Shown here: positions 1 through 8,020 of the stretch, in pieces
Numbering within the stretch: the first letter of the stretch is position 1
Layout of the letters: each line of letters starts with the position of its first letter
NCBI RefSeq assembly: GCF_036186745.1
Contig: NZ_CP108086.1
Location: forward strand, 8,737,665-8,801,664
Reading direction: 5' to 3'
DNA length: 64,000 nucleotides
From: Microbispora hainanensis
Lineage (GTDB): Bacteria > Actinomycetota > Actinomycetes > Streptosporangiales > Streptosporangiaceae
Made by a program: the position numbers and the translations under genes
The notes under the pieces: generated by a model
What the model was told of the DNA's origin: nothing
Databases searched by the model: none
Seen by the model: the letters and a program-made list of their open reading frames with translations, nothing else

Positions 1-2273
1 GTGCGGGGCAGGCCAGGCAGCATGGGCATGCCTCCACCCGCTGCTGGTTGCGCACCAGAGGGGGGATGACCGTGGGCGGAGCTGGCCGCTTGCTCACCCT
101 CGGCGCGGAACTACCCCGCCTCCCCGTCGTGCGGGAGAAGTTCGCCACGGGTGAGCTGGCAGCGGGGGTGGTGGAGGCCATCTGCGCCGCCGTCGCCGGA
201 CTAACCGACGAGCAAGCCACCCTGGCGGAGCCGATCCTGGTGGACCTGGCCGGCAAAGCGGGGGCGGCGGAAGTCGCCAAAGCCGGCCGCCACCTGCGGG
301 CGGTGCTCGACCCCGACGGCGAAGAACGCGACGAGCAAGCCGATTACGGGCGGCGGTTCCTGCGGGTCCGCCCGGGCAAGGGCGGCGGCGTGGAAGGAGA
401 GTTCTACCTGCCGCGTGAGGCCGGCGCCCGGCTGATGGCCTTGTTGCAGGCGTACGCCAAGCTGAGGGCACAGGGTGATGACCGCCCGCTGACGGTACGC
501 CAGGCGGACGCGCTGATCGCCCTGCTGGAGCAGAAGATCGTCACCGAGCTCCTCGTCGTGGTCAGCGCCGAATCCCTCCCCACCGACCCCGAAAACACCA
601 ACCCAGAAACCACCGACCCCACCGCCGACCCGGCCACCCAAGACCCCGCCGACCCGGCCACCGACCCCGACGCCACCGGAAGCGCCGACGACCTGAGCCG
701 GGCCGATGACACCGTTTCCGGCGCGTTGGGCGACCCCGGCGCTGCGGACGGCACCGACGACCCCGACATCCCGGAGGAGTTCAACGCTGCCCATGCCGAG
801 GCCGAGGCCGGGGCCGGGGCCGGGGCGGAAGCGGGTGCCGGGAGCGCTGACGACATTAGCGACTCTGCGCCTCACAAGGCCGACGACAATGTCTCCGACG
901 CGATGAGCGCCGACGACTCCACCGAGGCCGAGGCAGGTGTTGGTGCGGGGAGCGACGCCGCTGCCGACGGAGCCACGGACGCCGGTGCCCGGAGCGCTGG
1001 CGACGCTTGCGCTACAGCGGTGACCGGCATCGATGACGTGCGCGAAGCCGAGGCCGACCCCGCCACCAATTACGCCACCACCCCTGCCACCGACTCTGCC
1101 ACCGACTCCGCCCCTGGCTCCGCCGATGCCACGGCCGGACTTCGCAACGAGGAGCCTTGCGGTTGCGGAGCCGGTGAGCGCGGGGCCGGTGAGCGGCGGC
1201 CCGGCGAGTGCGAGCCCCGCGACACCGCGAACACCGCCTCTGCCGAGGGCGACCACACCGCGAACGCCGACTCCCCAAAGGGCCGCGAGACCATCAGCAC
1301 CAGCTCTGCCAAGCGCCACGAGACCGCGCCCGCCAAGGGCGATCGCTGCGACCGCGGCGCGACTCAGACAGGAGCACCGCATGCCCCGCGGCACGCGTCA
1401 GCATGCCCAGCCGACGATGGCGGGCATTCCCCCACAGCCCATTCGGACATAGCGGCTTCGGACGCGGCGGCTTCGGACGCACAACCATCTCAGGCAGCAC
1501 CCTCGGAGGCGGCATCTTCGGAGGCGGCATCTTCGGAGGCGGCGTGGCCGGATCCGCCGCCCGAGGACGCCTCCACACGTCACACCCACGCCGGGCCTCG
1601 GCCTGCGGGGGACTGCCGGCATGGCCAAGACACGCCGAGGACCTCGCAGGGAGCGTCACCGGGAACAGCGCAGGGTGCGTCACCCGGAGCAGCGCCAGGT
1701 GCGTCGGCAGGCACGATGCCCGGGGCGTTCTTGGGTGCGTCGCTGGGAGCGTCGGCGGGCACGATGCCCGGGGCGTCGCTGGGGTCGGCGCTGGGAGCGT
1801 CGGCAAGCACGCTGCTGGGGGCGTCTCTGGGAGGGGCGTTGGGAGGGCCGCTGGGGATGGTGCCGCCGGGGTTGTTGCTGGCGACCGGGCAGGTGCTGCC
1901 CGTCTCCAGCGTGCACCGCCTCGCCCGCACTTCCACTCTGGTGCGGATCGTCATGAACGCCGAGGGGCAGGTGCTCGACATGGGGCGCAAGGTCCGTCTG
2001 GCGACTCCTGCCCAGCGCCGGGCCATCTTCGCCCGGTACGCTACCTGCTGGATCGACGGCTGCCCGCTCCCGGCGACCATGTGCCAGATCGACCACGCCG
2101 ACAACTGGAGCACCGGCGGCCTCACGGACCTGAAGCTGCTGGGCCCGGCCTGCCAGTTCCACAACCGCGACCGCTACCAGCACCCCGAGCGCTACACCCG
2201 CCGCAACGTAGGCGAAGACCGCTGGGCCTTCACCTACCACCGCCTCGGAAGAGCACGGCGGCTACGGGAATGA
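1..2273 (+). CDS. DUF222/HNH endonuclease family protein, 5' end outside window
   Basis: The frame is open from base 3 with no stop, and codons before the first TTG (base 48) already read like a DUF222 N-terminus (GHAST..WLR), so the true start lies upstream of the window. About the first 190 visible residues match the DUF222 pattern (LPRLPVVREKFATGEL, then a DPDGEERDEQ region). The last about 100 residues form an HNH nuclease: CWIDGCPLPATMCQIDH, W, GG, then CQFHNRDRY as the C-terminal half. Between them lie about 400 residues of low complexity, first Asp/Ala/Thr/Pro-rich, then Ser/Ala-rich, then Gly/Ala/Ser repeats such as GASLGASAGTMPGA. Family members occur in many copies in actinobacterial genomes and their role is unclear; nuclease activity is inferred from the motif only. 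Confidence 0.85.
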   Translation, partial: AGQARQHGHASTRCWLRTRGGMTVGGAGRLLTLGAELPRLPVVREKFATGELAAGVVEAICAAVAGLTDEQATLAEPILVDLAGKAGAAEVAKAGRHLRAVLDPDGEERDEQADYGRRFLRVRPGKGGGVEGEFYLPREAGARLMALLQAYAKLRAQGDDRPLTVRQADALIALLEQKIVTELLVVVSAESLPTDPENTNPETTDPTADPATQDPADPATDPDATGSADDLSRADDTVSGALGDPGAADGTDDPDIPEEFNAAHAEAEAGAGAGAEAGAGSADDISDSAPHKADDNVSDAMSADDSTEAEAGVGAGSDAAADGATDAGARSAGDACATAVTGIDDVREAEADPATNYATTPATDSATDSAPGSADATAGLRNEEPCGCGAGERGAGERRPGECEPRDTANTASAEGDHTANADSPKGRETISTSSAKRHETAPAKGDRCDRGATQTGAPHAPRHASACPADDGGHSPTAHSDIAASDAAASDAQPSQAAPSEAASSEAASSEAAWPDPPPEDASTRHTHAGPRPAGDCRHGQDTPRTSQGASPGTAQGASPGAAPGASAGTMPGAFLGASLGASAGTMPGASLGSALGASASTLLGASLGGALGGPLGMVPPGLLLATGQVLPVSSVHRLARTSTLVRIVMNAEGQVLDMGRKVRLATPAQRRAIFARYATCWIDGCPLPATMCQIDHADNWSTGGLTDLKLLGPACQFHNRDRYQHPERYTRRNVGEDRWAFTYHRLGRARRLRE

Positions 2274-2425
2274 CCGCCCAAGCAGAGGGCCGAGGGCCGA
2301 GGGCCGAGGGCCGACGAGAGGGTCACCGGTGCGCTGTCCACGGGGGCTTCACCGTGCTCACAGGGCTTCACCGTGCTCACAGGGCTTCACAGTGCGGCAC
2401 GGCGGCATGGGCAGCCGCCGGGAAG

Positions 2426-2703
2426 TCAGGCGTCGAGGCAGCCCTGCACGGCCTCGACGGGATCGACGTGGGAGACCTTCATGAACCACCGCGACTCGTA
2501 GGCGCCGACGTGCGGCAGGTGTCCCAGAGCGTACGGCGGTTCCAGTGGTGCGCCGGGACGAAGCCGAACGTCACGATGTCGCCGGTCGAAGGGCCGGATT
2601 GGATACCGCCTGCATCAGTCGGCCGCGAATGGCCCCACGACGAATCGCCGTCCCTGGTGGTCGCGGATTTGCGTGAGCGCGTCCTGTGCCTCATTTGCCA
2701 GTG
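2426..2703 (-). pseudogene. Decayed gene of unknown function with in-frame stop
   Basis: One minus-strand frame reads as actinomycete coding DNA with strong G/C third positions. It contains ANEAQDALTQIRDHQGRR and VVGPFAAD, then a TGA (complement of 2615-2617). It continues in the same frame for 62 codons, including LEPPYALGHLPHVGAYES, RWFMKVSHVDPVEAV and QGCLDA, to a TGA at 2426-2428. No ATG or GTG precedes the second part at a sensible place, and the first part lacks a start after an upstream stop. I read it as a gene broken by a nonsense change and loss of its 5' end. I do not recognise the family. It lies just downstream of the nucleotidyltransferase gene on the same strand. Confidence 0.4.
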
Positions 2704-2704
2704 A

Positions 2705-3193
2705 TCATCGATGAGCCGGGGGAATCTCGAAGCCGAACGTCTCCCCCAGCGCACGAACGTCCCTGCGGTCCTTTTCCTGCGGTGGGTATGCCGTCTTGAA
2801 GGCGAACATCCACTCCGGAGCGACGCAGTCCACGGTATGGCCGTTGATCGTGCCCTGTCCGGTGAGCGAGCCGTAGGGGTACGCGATCCCGTAGACGTGG
2901 TTTCCGGCTTCGTCATATTCGAAGACGTGCACGTCGACGCTGTGGCCCCGGCCGTCGGTCAGGACGTAGTTCCACGCGGTGTCGTCGCCGTCGCGCCTCT
3001 TCACATAGCCGAGGCCCCGCATGTGCCCGGCGAAGTCCTCTTCGTCTCTGCGGTCCACGGCCAGGTCGAGATCCGGGTGATCTCTCGTCTGCCTGCCCAG
3101 GAGGGCGTCCACGCACCAGCCGCCGTCGATCCAGACCTTCACCCCGCGCTCGGCGAGATGCTCGTAGATGCGGCAGACCGTTTCGGCGTCCAT
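2705..3193 (-). CDS. LnuA-like nucleotidyltransferase (lincosamide/aminoglycoside type)
   Basis: The product has 162 residues, the usual size of the LnuA/LinA lincosamide nucleotidyltransferases (about 161). Residues 21-36 read WIDGGWCVDALLGRQT and residues 41-47 DLDLAVD, the family's G-G-W and metal-binding D-x-D pattern. SVDVHVFEYDEAGN and VAPEWMFAFKTAYPPQEKDRRD follow, also typical of the family. Such enzymes transfer AMP to a hydroxyl of an antibiotic. Whether this one confers resistance or has another substrate cannot be told from sequence. The ATG at 3193 is chosen because longer forms would run into the tRNA gene. The gene starts about 60 bases downstream of tRNA-Ala on the same strand. 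Confidence 0.75.
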   Translation of the reverse strand: MDAETVCRIYEHLAERGVKVWIDGGWCVDALLGRQTRDHPDLDLAVDRRDEEDFAGHMRGLGYVKRRDGDDTAWNYVLTDGRGHSVDVHVFEYDEAGNHVYGIAYPYGSLTGQGTINGHTVDCVAPEWMFAFKTAYPPQEKDRRDVRALGETFGFEIPPAHR

Positions 3194-3205
3194 CAGAACG
3201 CCGAA

Positions 3206-3231
3206 AGCCGCCCTCCGGGCGGAGGACGGCT
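3206..3231 (-). terminator. Imperfect stem-loop after tRNA-Ala copy 1
   Basis: An inverted repeat (AGCCG, mismatch, CCTC; loop CGCCCG; GAGG, mismatch, CGGCT) is followed on the minus strand by TTTCGG. It lies between the tRNA gene and the nucleotidyltransferase start and could end tRNA transcription. The weak T-run lowers confidence. Confidence 0.4.
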
Positions 3232-3252
3232 CTCTTGGTGATCCGGTCACTG

Positions 3253-3325
3253 TGGAGCTATGGGGATTCGAACCCCAGACCCCTTCCATGCCATGGAAGT
3301 GCGCTACCAGCTGCGCTATAGCCCC
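3253..3325 (-). tRNA. tRNA-Ala (GGC), copy 1
   Basis: The minus strand folds into a 73-nt cloverleaf. The acceptor stem GGGGCTA pairs with TAGCTCC (one G-T pair), the discriminator is A, and no CCA is encoded. The anticodon arm is CTTCC-ATGGCAT-GGAAG with anticodon GGC, reading Ala codon GCC. The T arm is TGGGG-TTCGAAT-CCCCA. GCC is the favoured Ala codon in this genome. Two further copies lie at 10272-10344 and 35844-35916. Confidence 0.95.
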
Positions 3326-3356
3326 TTGCCACACCGCGTCGGCGATGCCTCGCCAG

Positions 3357-3385
3357 TGTATAGGACTTCCGCGGTGTGGGTGTAA
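3357..3385 (-). promoter_or_regulatory. Sigma70-type promoter of tRNA-Ala copy 1
   Basis: On the minus strand a -35 TTACAC (3380-3385) and a -10 TATACA (3357-3362) are separated by 17 bp. The CCTATACACTGGC stretch around the -10 is also present before copy 2, while the bases around it differ, which supports function. Confidence 0.6.
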
Positions 3386-3396
3386 CCGAGAACGTT

Positions 3397-3852
3397 TCAG
3401 CAGACGCAGGCGGCTCCCGCGGGGGCGGTGAGCGGGTCGGCCGGCCGGGTGCGCACTCCGGAGGGCCCGACGACCGGGAAGCCCTCACGCACCCAGTATT
3501 CGAAGCCGCCGATCATCTCCTTGACCCGGTAGCCCAGCCGGGCGAACTCCAGGGCCGCGCGGGTGGCGCCGTTGCAGCCCGGCCCCCAGCAGTAGGTGAC
3601 CACGGTCACGTCACGGGGGATCAGCGCGGGCGCCCGGGCGGCGATCTCGGCCGTGGGCAGGTGGACGGCCCCTTCGATGTGGCCCTGCCGCCAGCTCTCC
3701 GCGCTGCGGGAGTCGACCACCACGATCGCCGGCTCCCCGGAGAGCAGGTCGGCGCGTACGTCGGACACGTCGGTCTCGAAGGTCAGGCGGGCGGAGAAGT
3801 GGGCGACGGCGGCGGCCGGCTCGGCGGCGGGCGTGTGCGTTACGGCGGACAT
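3397..3852 (-). CDS. Single-domain rhodanese (sulfurtransferase) family protein
   Basis: The product has 151 residues. A single rhodanese domain spans about residues 25-130: VVVDSRSAESWRQGHIEGAV is the N-terminal CH2A-like motif and TYCWGPGCNG holds the presumed catalytic Cys88. The following FARLGYRVKEMIGGFEYW is typical. Rhodaneses carry persulfide sulfur on the active-site Cys; donor and acceptor are unknown here. It is divergent from a GlxA/FtrA-type regulator 72 bases away, a pairing often seen, so that regulator probably controls it. The chosen start is the ATG at 3852; an ATG 10 codons upstream is possible. Confidence 0.85.
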   Translation of the reverse strand: MSAVTHTPAAEPAAAVAHFSARLTFETDVSDVRADLLSGEPAIVVVDSRSAESWRQGHIEGAVHLPTAEIAARAPALIPRDVTVVTYCWGPGCNGATRAALEFARLGYRVKEMIGGFEYWVREGFPVVGPSGVRTRPADPLTAPAGAACVC

Positions 3853-3924
3853 GCCGACCAGAGTGCCCGGCCGCCCTGCCATGCCAGAAGAGGCGTGAAC
3901 GCCCGATATCGCTAATATTCCGCC

Positions 3925-4977
3925 ATGCTCCCGCTCCCCGACCGGAGCCGTACCGTGTCGGTGCTGGCCTTCGACGGCATGAGCCCCTTCGAGCTGGGCT
4001 GCGTCGTCGAGGTCTTCGGGCTGCCCCGCCCGGAGCTGGACGTCCCCTGGTATGAGCTGGCCGTGTGCGCGGAGAGGCCCGGCCCGCTGCGGGCGGTCGG
4101 CGGGTTCACGATCGAGGCGGCGCACGGGCTGGACGTCTTCGCCGGGGCGCGGACCGTGATCGTGCCCGGAGTCCCGGACGTGCGGGCGGAGATCTCCCCC
4201 GCCCTCACGGACGCCCTGCGCCGGGCGCACGACGGCGGGGCACGGGTCGTGTCGATCTGCTCGGGCGCGTTCGCGCTCGCCGCCGCCGGGCTGCTCGACG
4301 GGCGGGCCGCGACGACCCACTGGCGGTACGCCGCGCTGCTCCAGCGGCGTTTCCCCGAGGTCCGGGTGGATCCCGGAGTGCTGTACGTGGACGAGGGCGA
4401 CGTGCTGACCAGCGCGGGCAGCGCGGCGGGCCTCGACCTGCTCGTCCATCTGGTGCGCCGTGACCACGGGCCGAGCGTGGCCAACGCGGTGGCCCGCAGG
4501 CTGGTGGTCACGCCGCACCGGGAGGGCGGGCAGGCGCAGTTCGTCGAGACGCCGGTCGCGGAGGTGGAGGCCGGTGATCCGGTGGGCAGGGCGATGGACT
4601 GGGTGCTGGCCGATCTCACCCGGCCGGTCACGGTCGCCGCGCTGGCCCGGGTCGCCGGGATGTCCGAGCGCGGCTTCATCCGGCACTTCGGCCGCCGCAC
4701 CGGGACGAGCCCCCTGCGGTGGGTGATCGCGCAGCGGATCGCCGCCAGCCTGCCGCTCCTGGAGGCGACGACGGCTCCCATCGAGGAGGTGGCGGCCGCC
4801 GTCGGGTTCGAGAGCCCGGTGACGTTCCGCCACCATTTCGGCCGTTCGATGCGTACGTCGCCGTCGGCGTACCGGAAGGCGTTCCGGCGTCAGGGGATCG
4901 CCAGCGAGAACCAGACCGTCTTGCCTCCGGCGACCCGGCTGGTCCCCCAGTGCTCGGCGAGCTGGTTGACCAGGTAG
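3925..4977 (+). CDS. GlxA/FtrA-type AraC family transcriptional regulator
   Basis: The product has 350 residues. The N-terminal part (about 8-190) is a class-I glutamine amidotransferase/DJ-1-like sensor fold, with VVSICSGAFALAAAGLLDGR carrying the nucleophile-elbow Cys and TTHW the following His region. The C-terminal part (about 220-320) is a two-helix-turn-helix AraC domain (PVTVAALARVAGMSERGFIR, then IEEVAAAVGFESPVTFRHHF). These are DNA-binding regulators responding to small molecules. Its likely target is the divergent rhodanese gene. The last 88 bases overlap the 3' end of the convergent SpoIIE gene, so the C-terminal tail past about residue 322 may be non-essential. Confidence 0.9.
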   Translation: MLPLPDRSRTVSVLAFDGMSPFELGCVVEVFGLPRPELDVPWYELAVCAERPGPLRAVGGFTIEAAHGLDVFAGARTVIVPGVPDVRAEISPALTDALRRAHDGGARVVSICSGAFALAAAGLLDGRAATTHWRYAALLQRRFPEVRVDPGVLYVDEGDVLTSAGSAAGLDLLVHLVRRDHGPSVANAVARRLVVTPHREGGQAQFVETPVAEVEAGDPVGRAMDWVLADLTRPVTVAALARVAGMSERGFIRHFGRRTGTSPLRWVIAQRIAASLPLLEATTAPIEEVAAAVGFESPVTFRHHFGRSMRTSPSAYRKAFRRQGIASENQTVLPPATRLVPQCSASWLTR

Positions 4978-6356
4978 AGCCCCCTGCCCTCCTCGTCGAG
5001 CGGGCCGGGCTCGTGCACCACCGGCAGCCGGTGGTCGTCGTCGCTGACCTCGCACAGCAGGTGGTCGGTGCGCAGCAGCCTGATGGTGATGGGCCGCTGG
5101 GTGTGCTGCACGGCGTTGGTGACCAGCTCTCCGGCGAGCAGCTCGGCCACCGGGATCATCGACGTGAGACCCCACGAGCCGAGCGTCCGGCGGACCAGGC
5201 CGCGTACGCGCGACGGCGTCGTCGGCAGGGGCTCCAGCAGCCACTGGGCGACGTGCTCGCTGGGGATGCCGCGGAACCGGATGGCCAGCACGGTGACGTC
5301 GTCGGTCCTCTCGGCGGACAGCACGTCGTCGCTCAGCGCCTCGATCGAGGCGCCGTTCGCGAGCCTGCGGCGCAGCGACTCGACGCTGAGCCCGATGTCC
5401 TGCCCGCGCTCCTCCACGAGCCCGTCGGTGTAGAGGACGAGCATGCTGCCGTCCTCCGCCGCGATCTCCATGGTCTCGAACGGCGTGCGGCCCAGCCCGA
5501 TCGGCGGGCACCGGGGCGGCGACAGCACCTCCGCCTTGCCGTCCGCGCCCAGCAGGATCGGCGGCAGGTGCCCGGCGCTCGCGATCGTGCACCTGCGCAG
5601 CACCGGGTCGTACACGCAGTAGACGCAGGTGGTGAGCGTCTGCGCGGCCAGCCGCTGGGCCATCTCGTCGAGGGAATGGAGCACCTGCTCGGCCGGCAGG
5701 TCGAGCGAGGCGAGGGTCTGCACGGCCGTGCGGAGCTGGCCCATCACGGCCGCGGCGGCCAGCCCGTGCCCCATGACGTCGCCGACGACCAGGGCCACTC
5801 TGCTGCCCGGCAGCGGGATGACGTCGTACCAGTCGCCGCCCACCCGGTCCGCGGCCGGCTTGTAGCGGTAGGAGATCTCCAGCCCGGGCAGGTCGGGCGG
5901 GTCGCCCGGCCGCATGCCGCGCTGGAGGGTCTCCAGGGTCTCGTCCTGCTGGCGGTCGCGCCGCCCGTGGTGGATGGCGAGCGCGGCGGGCACGGCGAGC
6001 TGCCCGGCGGCGAGCACGTGGGCCTCCCCGAAGGGCGGCCGCCGGCTGTCCCGCGCCAGCAGCGCGCAGCCGACGGGCTCGCCGTACGCCCTGAGGGGTA
6101 CGGCGAGCAGGTGCTCGTCGAGCAGCGCCGCCTCACGGATCTCGTCGCCGGCCCAGCGCGGCGGCAGCCGTCCGTCCGGATCGACCCGGTGCCAGACGGC
6201 GCCGTCCACGTAGACCGCGGCGGCGTCGGCCAGCTCCGGGACCACCGCCTCGCAGAGGACCCTCGTCGTCATGTCCGGGCCCTGACTCTCGCCCATGGCC
6301 CGGACGACACCGCTGACGTGACTCAGTACGGCGAACGGCTCCCCGCCTCCCGACAC
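4890..6356 (-). CDS. GAF-SpoIIE phosphatase with C-terminal HATPase domain
   Basis: The product has 488 residues from a GTG start. A GAF-like sensor occupies about residues 15-130. A PP2C-type SpoIIE domain spans about 160-345, with metal-site motifs GGDWYDV, GDVMGHG and the final RTDDVTVLA. A HATPase_c anti-sigma-type kinase domain covers about 370-485 (ELLAGELVTNAVQH, then GRGLYLVNQLAE). This architecture is common in actinobacteria, in partner-switching control of sigma factors. The protein could phosphorylate and dephosphorylate an anti-sigma antagonist not encoded in this window. Its start lies 12 bases after the methyltransferase stop, so the two are probably cotranscribed. Confidence 0.88.
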   Translation of the reverse strand: MSGGGEPFAVLSHVSGVVRAMGESQGPDMTTRVLCEAVVPELADAAAVYVDGAVWHRVDPDGRLPPRWAGDEIREAALLDEHLLAVPLRAYGEPVGCALLARDSRRPPFGEAHVLAAGQLAVPAALAIHHGRRDRQQDETLETLQRGMRPGDPPDLPGLEISYRYKPAADRVGGDWYDVIPLPGSRVALVVGDVMGHGLAAAAVMGQLRTAVQTLASLDLPAEQVLHSLDEMAQRLAAQTLTTCVYCVYDPVLRRCTIASAGHLPPILLGADGKAEVLSPPRCPPIGLGRTPFETMEIAAEDGSMLVLYTDGLVEERGQDIGLSVESLRRRLANGASIEALSDDVLSAERTDDVTVLAIRFRGIPSEHVAQWLLEPLPTTPSRVRGLVRRTLGSWGLTSMIPVAELLAGELVTNAVQHTQRPITIRLLRTDHLLCEVSDDDHRLPVVHEPGPLDEEGRGLYLVNQLAEHWGTSRVAGGKTVWFSLAIP

Positions 6357-6368
6357 GGGTGTGGCCGC

Positions 6369-7034
6369 TCAGAATTGGTCACGCCGGCAGTTGACGAAGA
6401 GCTGGATTTCCGGCGGCGCCTGTGTGGTCGCGGGAGCATACGAAATGTGATTCTCCGACAGCACGCTGAAACCGGCGGCTTCGACGACCTCGCGCAACTC
6501 GTCGCGCAGATATCCGGTCACCCGCACCGGAGCGCCGAGAAACTGGAAAGGAACGTCGTCGAGGTCGATTTCCACCATGCTCAGCGAGAACAGGCCGCCG
6601 GGGGCGAGCACACCGTGGATCGCGCGGAGCGCCTGCTCGATTTCGGCCCGGGGCAGCATGAGCAGGCTGAAGAACGCCGTCGCGGCGTCGAACACGCCGA
6701 GCGAGTCGTCGAGGTCGAGCACGTCGCGTTCGAGGAACGTCCCGGTCGGCACGTTCTTGCGCGCCAGATCGAGCATGACCGGGGAGATGTCGATGCCGGT
6801 GACCTCGCAGCCCGCCTCGGCGAACTGCTGCGCCGTGGGCGACCCGGTGCCGCAGCCGACGTCGAGGACGCGCGATCCCGGCTTGAGCTGCTTGATCATC
6901 CATTCACCGGCGGCCACCTGGCCTTCCTTGTGCGGGAAGGCCTCGTCGTACCGGCCGCCGATGCGATTGAACGCCTCAGCTTGGATGGCGCGGTACTCCT
7001 GACGCGGATTGTCCGGTCCTGATTCGATTGTCAT
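6369..7034 (-). CDS. Class I SAM-dependent methyltransferase
   Basis: The product has 221 residues. Motif I, VLDVGCGTG, is at about residues 57-65. It is followed by VTGIDISPVMLDLARKNV (motif II region) and by FDAATAFFSLLMLPR and VLAPGGLFSLSMVEIDLD, the usual Rossmann-fold order. The substrate is unknown. The ATG at 7034 is chosen because a strong promoter lies at 7074-7103, inside any longer reading frame. It is the first gene of a two-gene unit with the SpoIIE phosphatase. Confidence 0.85.
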   Translation of the reverse strand: MTIESGPDNPRQEYRAIQAEAFNRIGGRYDEAFPHKEGQVAAGEWMIKQLKPGSRVLDVGCGTGSPTAQQFAEAGCEVTGIDISPVMLDLARKNVPTGTFLERDVLDLDDSLGVFDAATAFFSLLMLPRAEIEQALRAIHGVLAPGGLFSLSMVEIDLDDVPFQFLGAPVRVTGYLRDELREVVEAAGFSVLSENHISYAPATTQAPPEIQLFVNCRRDQF

Positions 7035-7073
7035 CGTCGCCGCCGTATTGATCAGCCGTCTTTTGCCTTCTTC

Positions 7074-7103
7074 TAGATAGGGGACCACACCCTGACAAGT
7101 CAA
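7074..7103 (-). promoter_or_regulatory. Sigma70-type promoter of methyltransferase-SpoIIE unit
   Basis: On the minus strand TTGACT (7098-7103) and TATCTA (7074-7079) are separated by 18 bp, close to the vegetative consensus. The predicted transcript start near 7067 leaves an untranslated leader of about 33 bases before the ATG at 7034. Confidence 0.65.
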
Positions 7104-7238
7104 GACATTGCACGGCCAAAAAGGCATTTCGGCCATCAAATGTGTCAAAGATCGTTGTCAACTCCGCTCGGCATGCCGATATGCCAGATGTCAGACCAGG
7201 GAGGGTTCGCGTGATCGGCGAGGTCCGCGAGGCACGGC

Positions 7239-7361
7239 ATGGCCGCCGTCACGGTCACCCCGTACGACGACGGCGGCCGGATCGACGAGCCGGCGCTCGC
7301 GGGCGTCGTCGAACGGCTGACGAGGGGCCGGTCTGGCTGTGCGCTGTACGCCCGCCGATGA
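7239..7361 (+). pseudogene. Remnant of dihydrodipicolinate synthase-family N-terminus
   Basis: Forty codons read MAAVTVTPYDDGGRIDEPAL, then AGVVERLTRG, before the similarity stops and a TGA follows. The pattern V-T-P-(F/Y)-D-x-x-G-R-(I/V)-D-E-x-A-L-x-x-x-V-x-x-L is the start of DapA-family aldolases (N-acetylneuraminate lyase and dihydrodipicolinate synthase-like, about 300 residues). The remaining about 260 residues are missing, so this is a 3'-deleted fragment. The next recognisable sequence, from 7501, belongs to another gene. Confidence 0.45.
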
Positions 7362-7500
7362 CCGAGTCGAGCGGCCCCGGCCGCCAGCGGGTTTCGGACA
7401 TCCGGCGTACGCTCACCTGAGCCCGCTTCCCGGCGAGGACCGCCTCGGGCTTCCTCGGGCCACGTGGGCCGGTCGCGCCACAGCACGGTGACGCTGCCGG

Positions 7501-8020
7501 GAGTCGATCCTGGTCACCGGGGCGACCTTCGCCGCGCACCCGTCGCCCGAGGGCGGCACTGCCCTGCTCACCGCGTTCGGCGCGAGCGTCGGCCCGTGGT
7601 GGACCTACTTCGGCAGCAGCGCCGAGGCGGGCAGCCGGGTCATCGCCGCATCGGACGACCCGGGGCGGCTCGCCCGGTCCGCCTACACCTTCCTTCACCT
7701 GCCGATGGTCGCGGGCATCGTCGTGTCGGCCGTGGCCGACGAACTCGTGATCCACCACCCGGGCGGCCACATGGCGCCCGGAACGGCGACCGCCATCCTG
7801 GGCGGCCCCGCGCTCTTCCTCATCGGGCACGCGCTGTTCAGGCGGGCGTGTGGGGCGTGTCCCACGGTCGCATCTCGCGGGGGTGCTCGTCCTCGCCGCT
7901 CTCGGGGCGATCGCCCCGCCGGCGCCACCCCTCGCGCTCGCAGCGTGCGCCACCGCGACCGTGGCGGGCGTCGCCGTCTGGGCGGCCGTCGTCCGCAGTG
8001 GCGAGCCGCAGGCCGCCTAG
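7501..8020 (+). pseudogene. ltrA: Truncated, frameshifted low-temperature-requirement protein A (ltrA) gene
   Basis: From base 7501 the plus strand reads ESILVTGATFAAHPSP, WWTYFGSSAEAGSR, YTFLHLPMVAGIVVSAVADE and LGGPALFLIGHALFRR. These are characteristic of the C-terminal half of LtrA membrane proteins (about 380 residues). Near 7855-7890 the frame shifts; the rest (AGVLVLAALGAIAPP to WAAVVRSGEPQAA) continues one frame over to a TAG at 8018-8020. The N-terminal half is absent, so the gene cannot make a full protein. Its stop overlaps that of the convergent XRE-cupin gene. Confidence 0.7.

Noticed and set aside
2615..2617. TGA as a selenocysteine codon
   Set aside because: No stem-loop or selenoprotein family context seen; the upstream fragment also lacks a start, so a pseudogene is simpler.
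4890..4977. Overlap of the GlxA-type and SpoIIE genes as evidence that one end is wrong
   Set aside because: Both C-termini are convergent and both domains end before or near the overlap; an 88-base convergent overlap is acceptable.
7255..7953. Minus-strand 232-codon frame opposite the ltrA remnant
   Set aside because: The plus strand carries recognisable LtrA blocks; the minus translation is Arg/Gly-rich noise.
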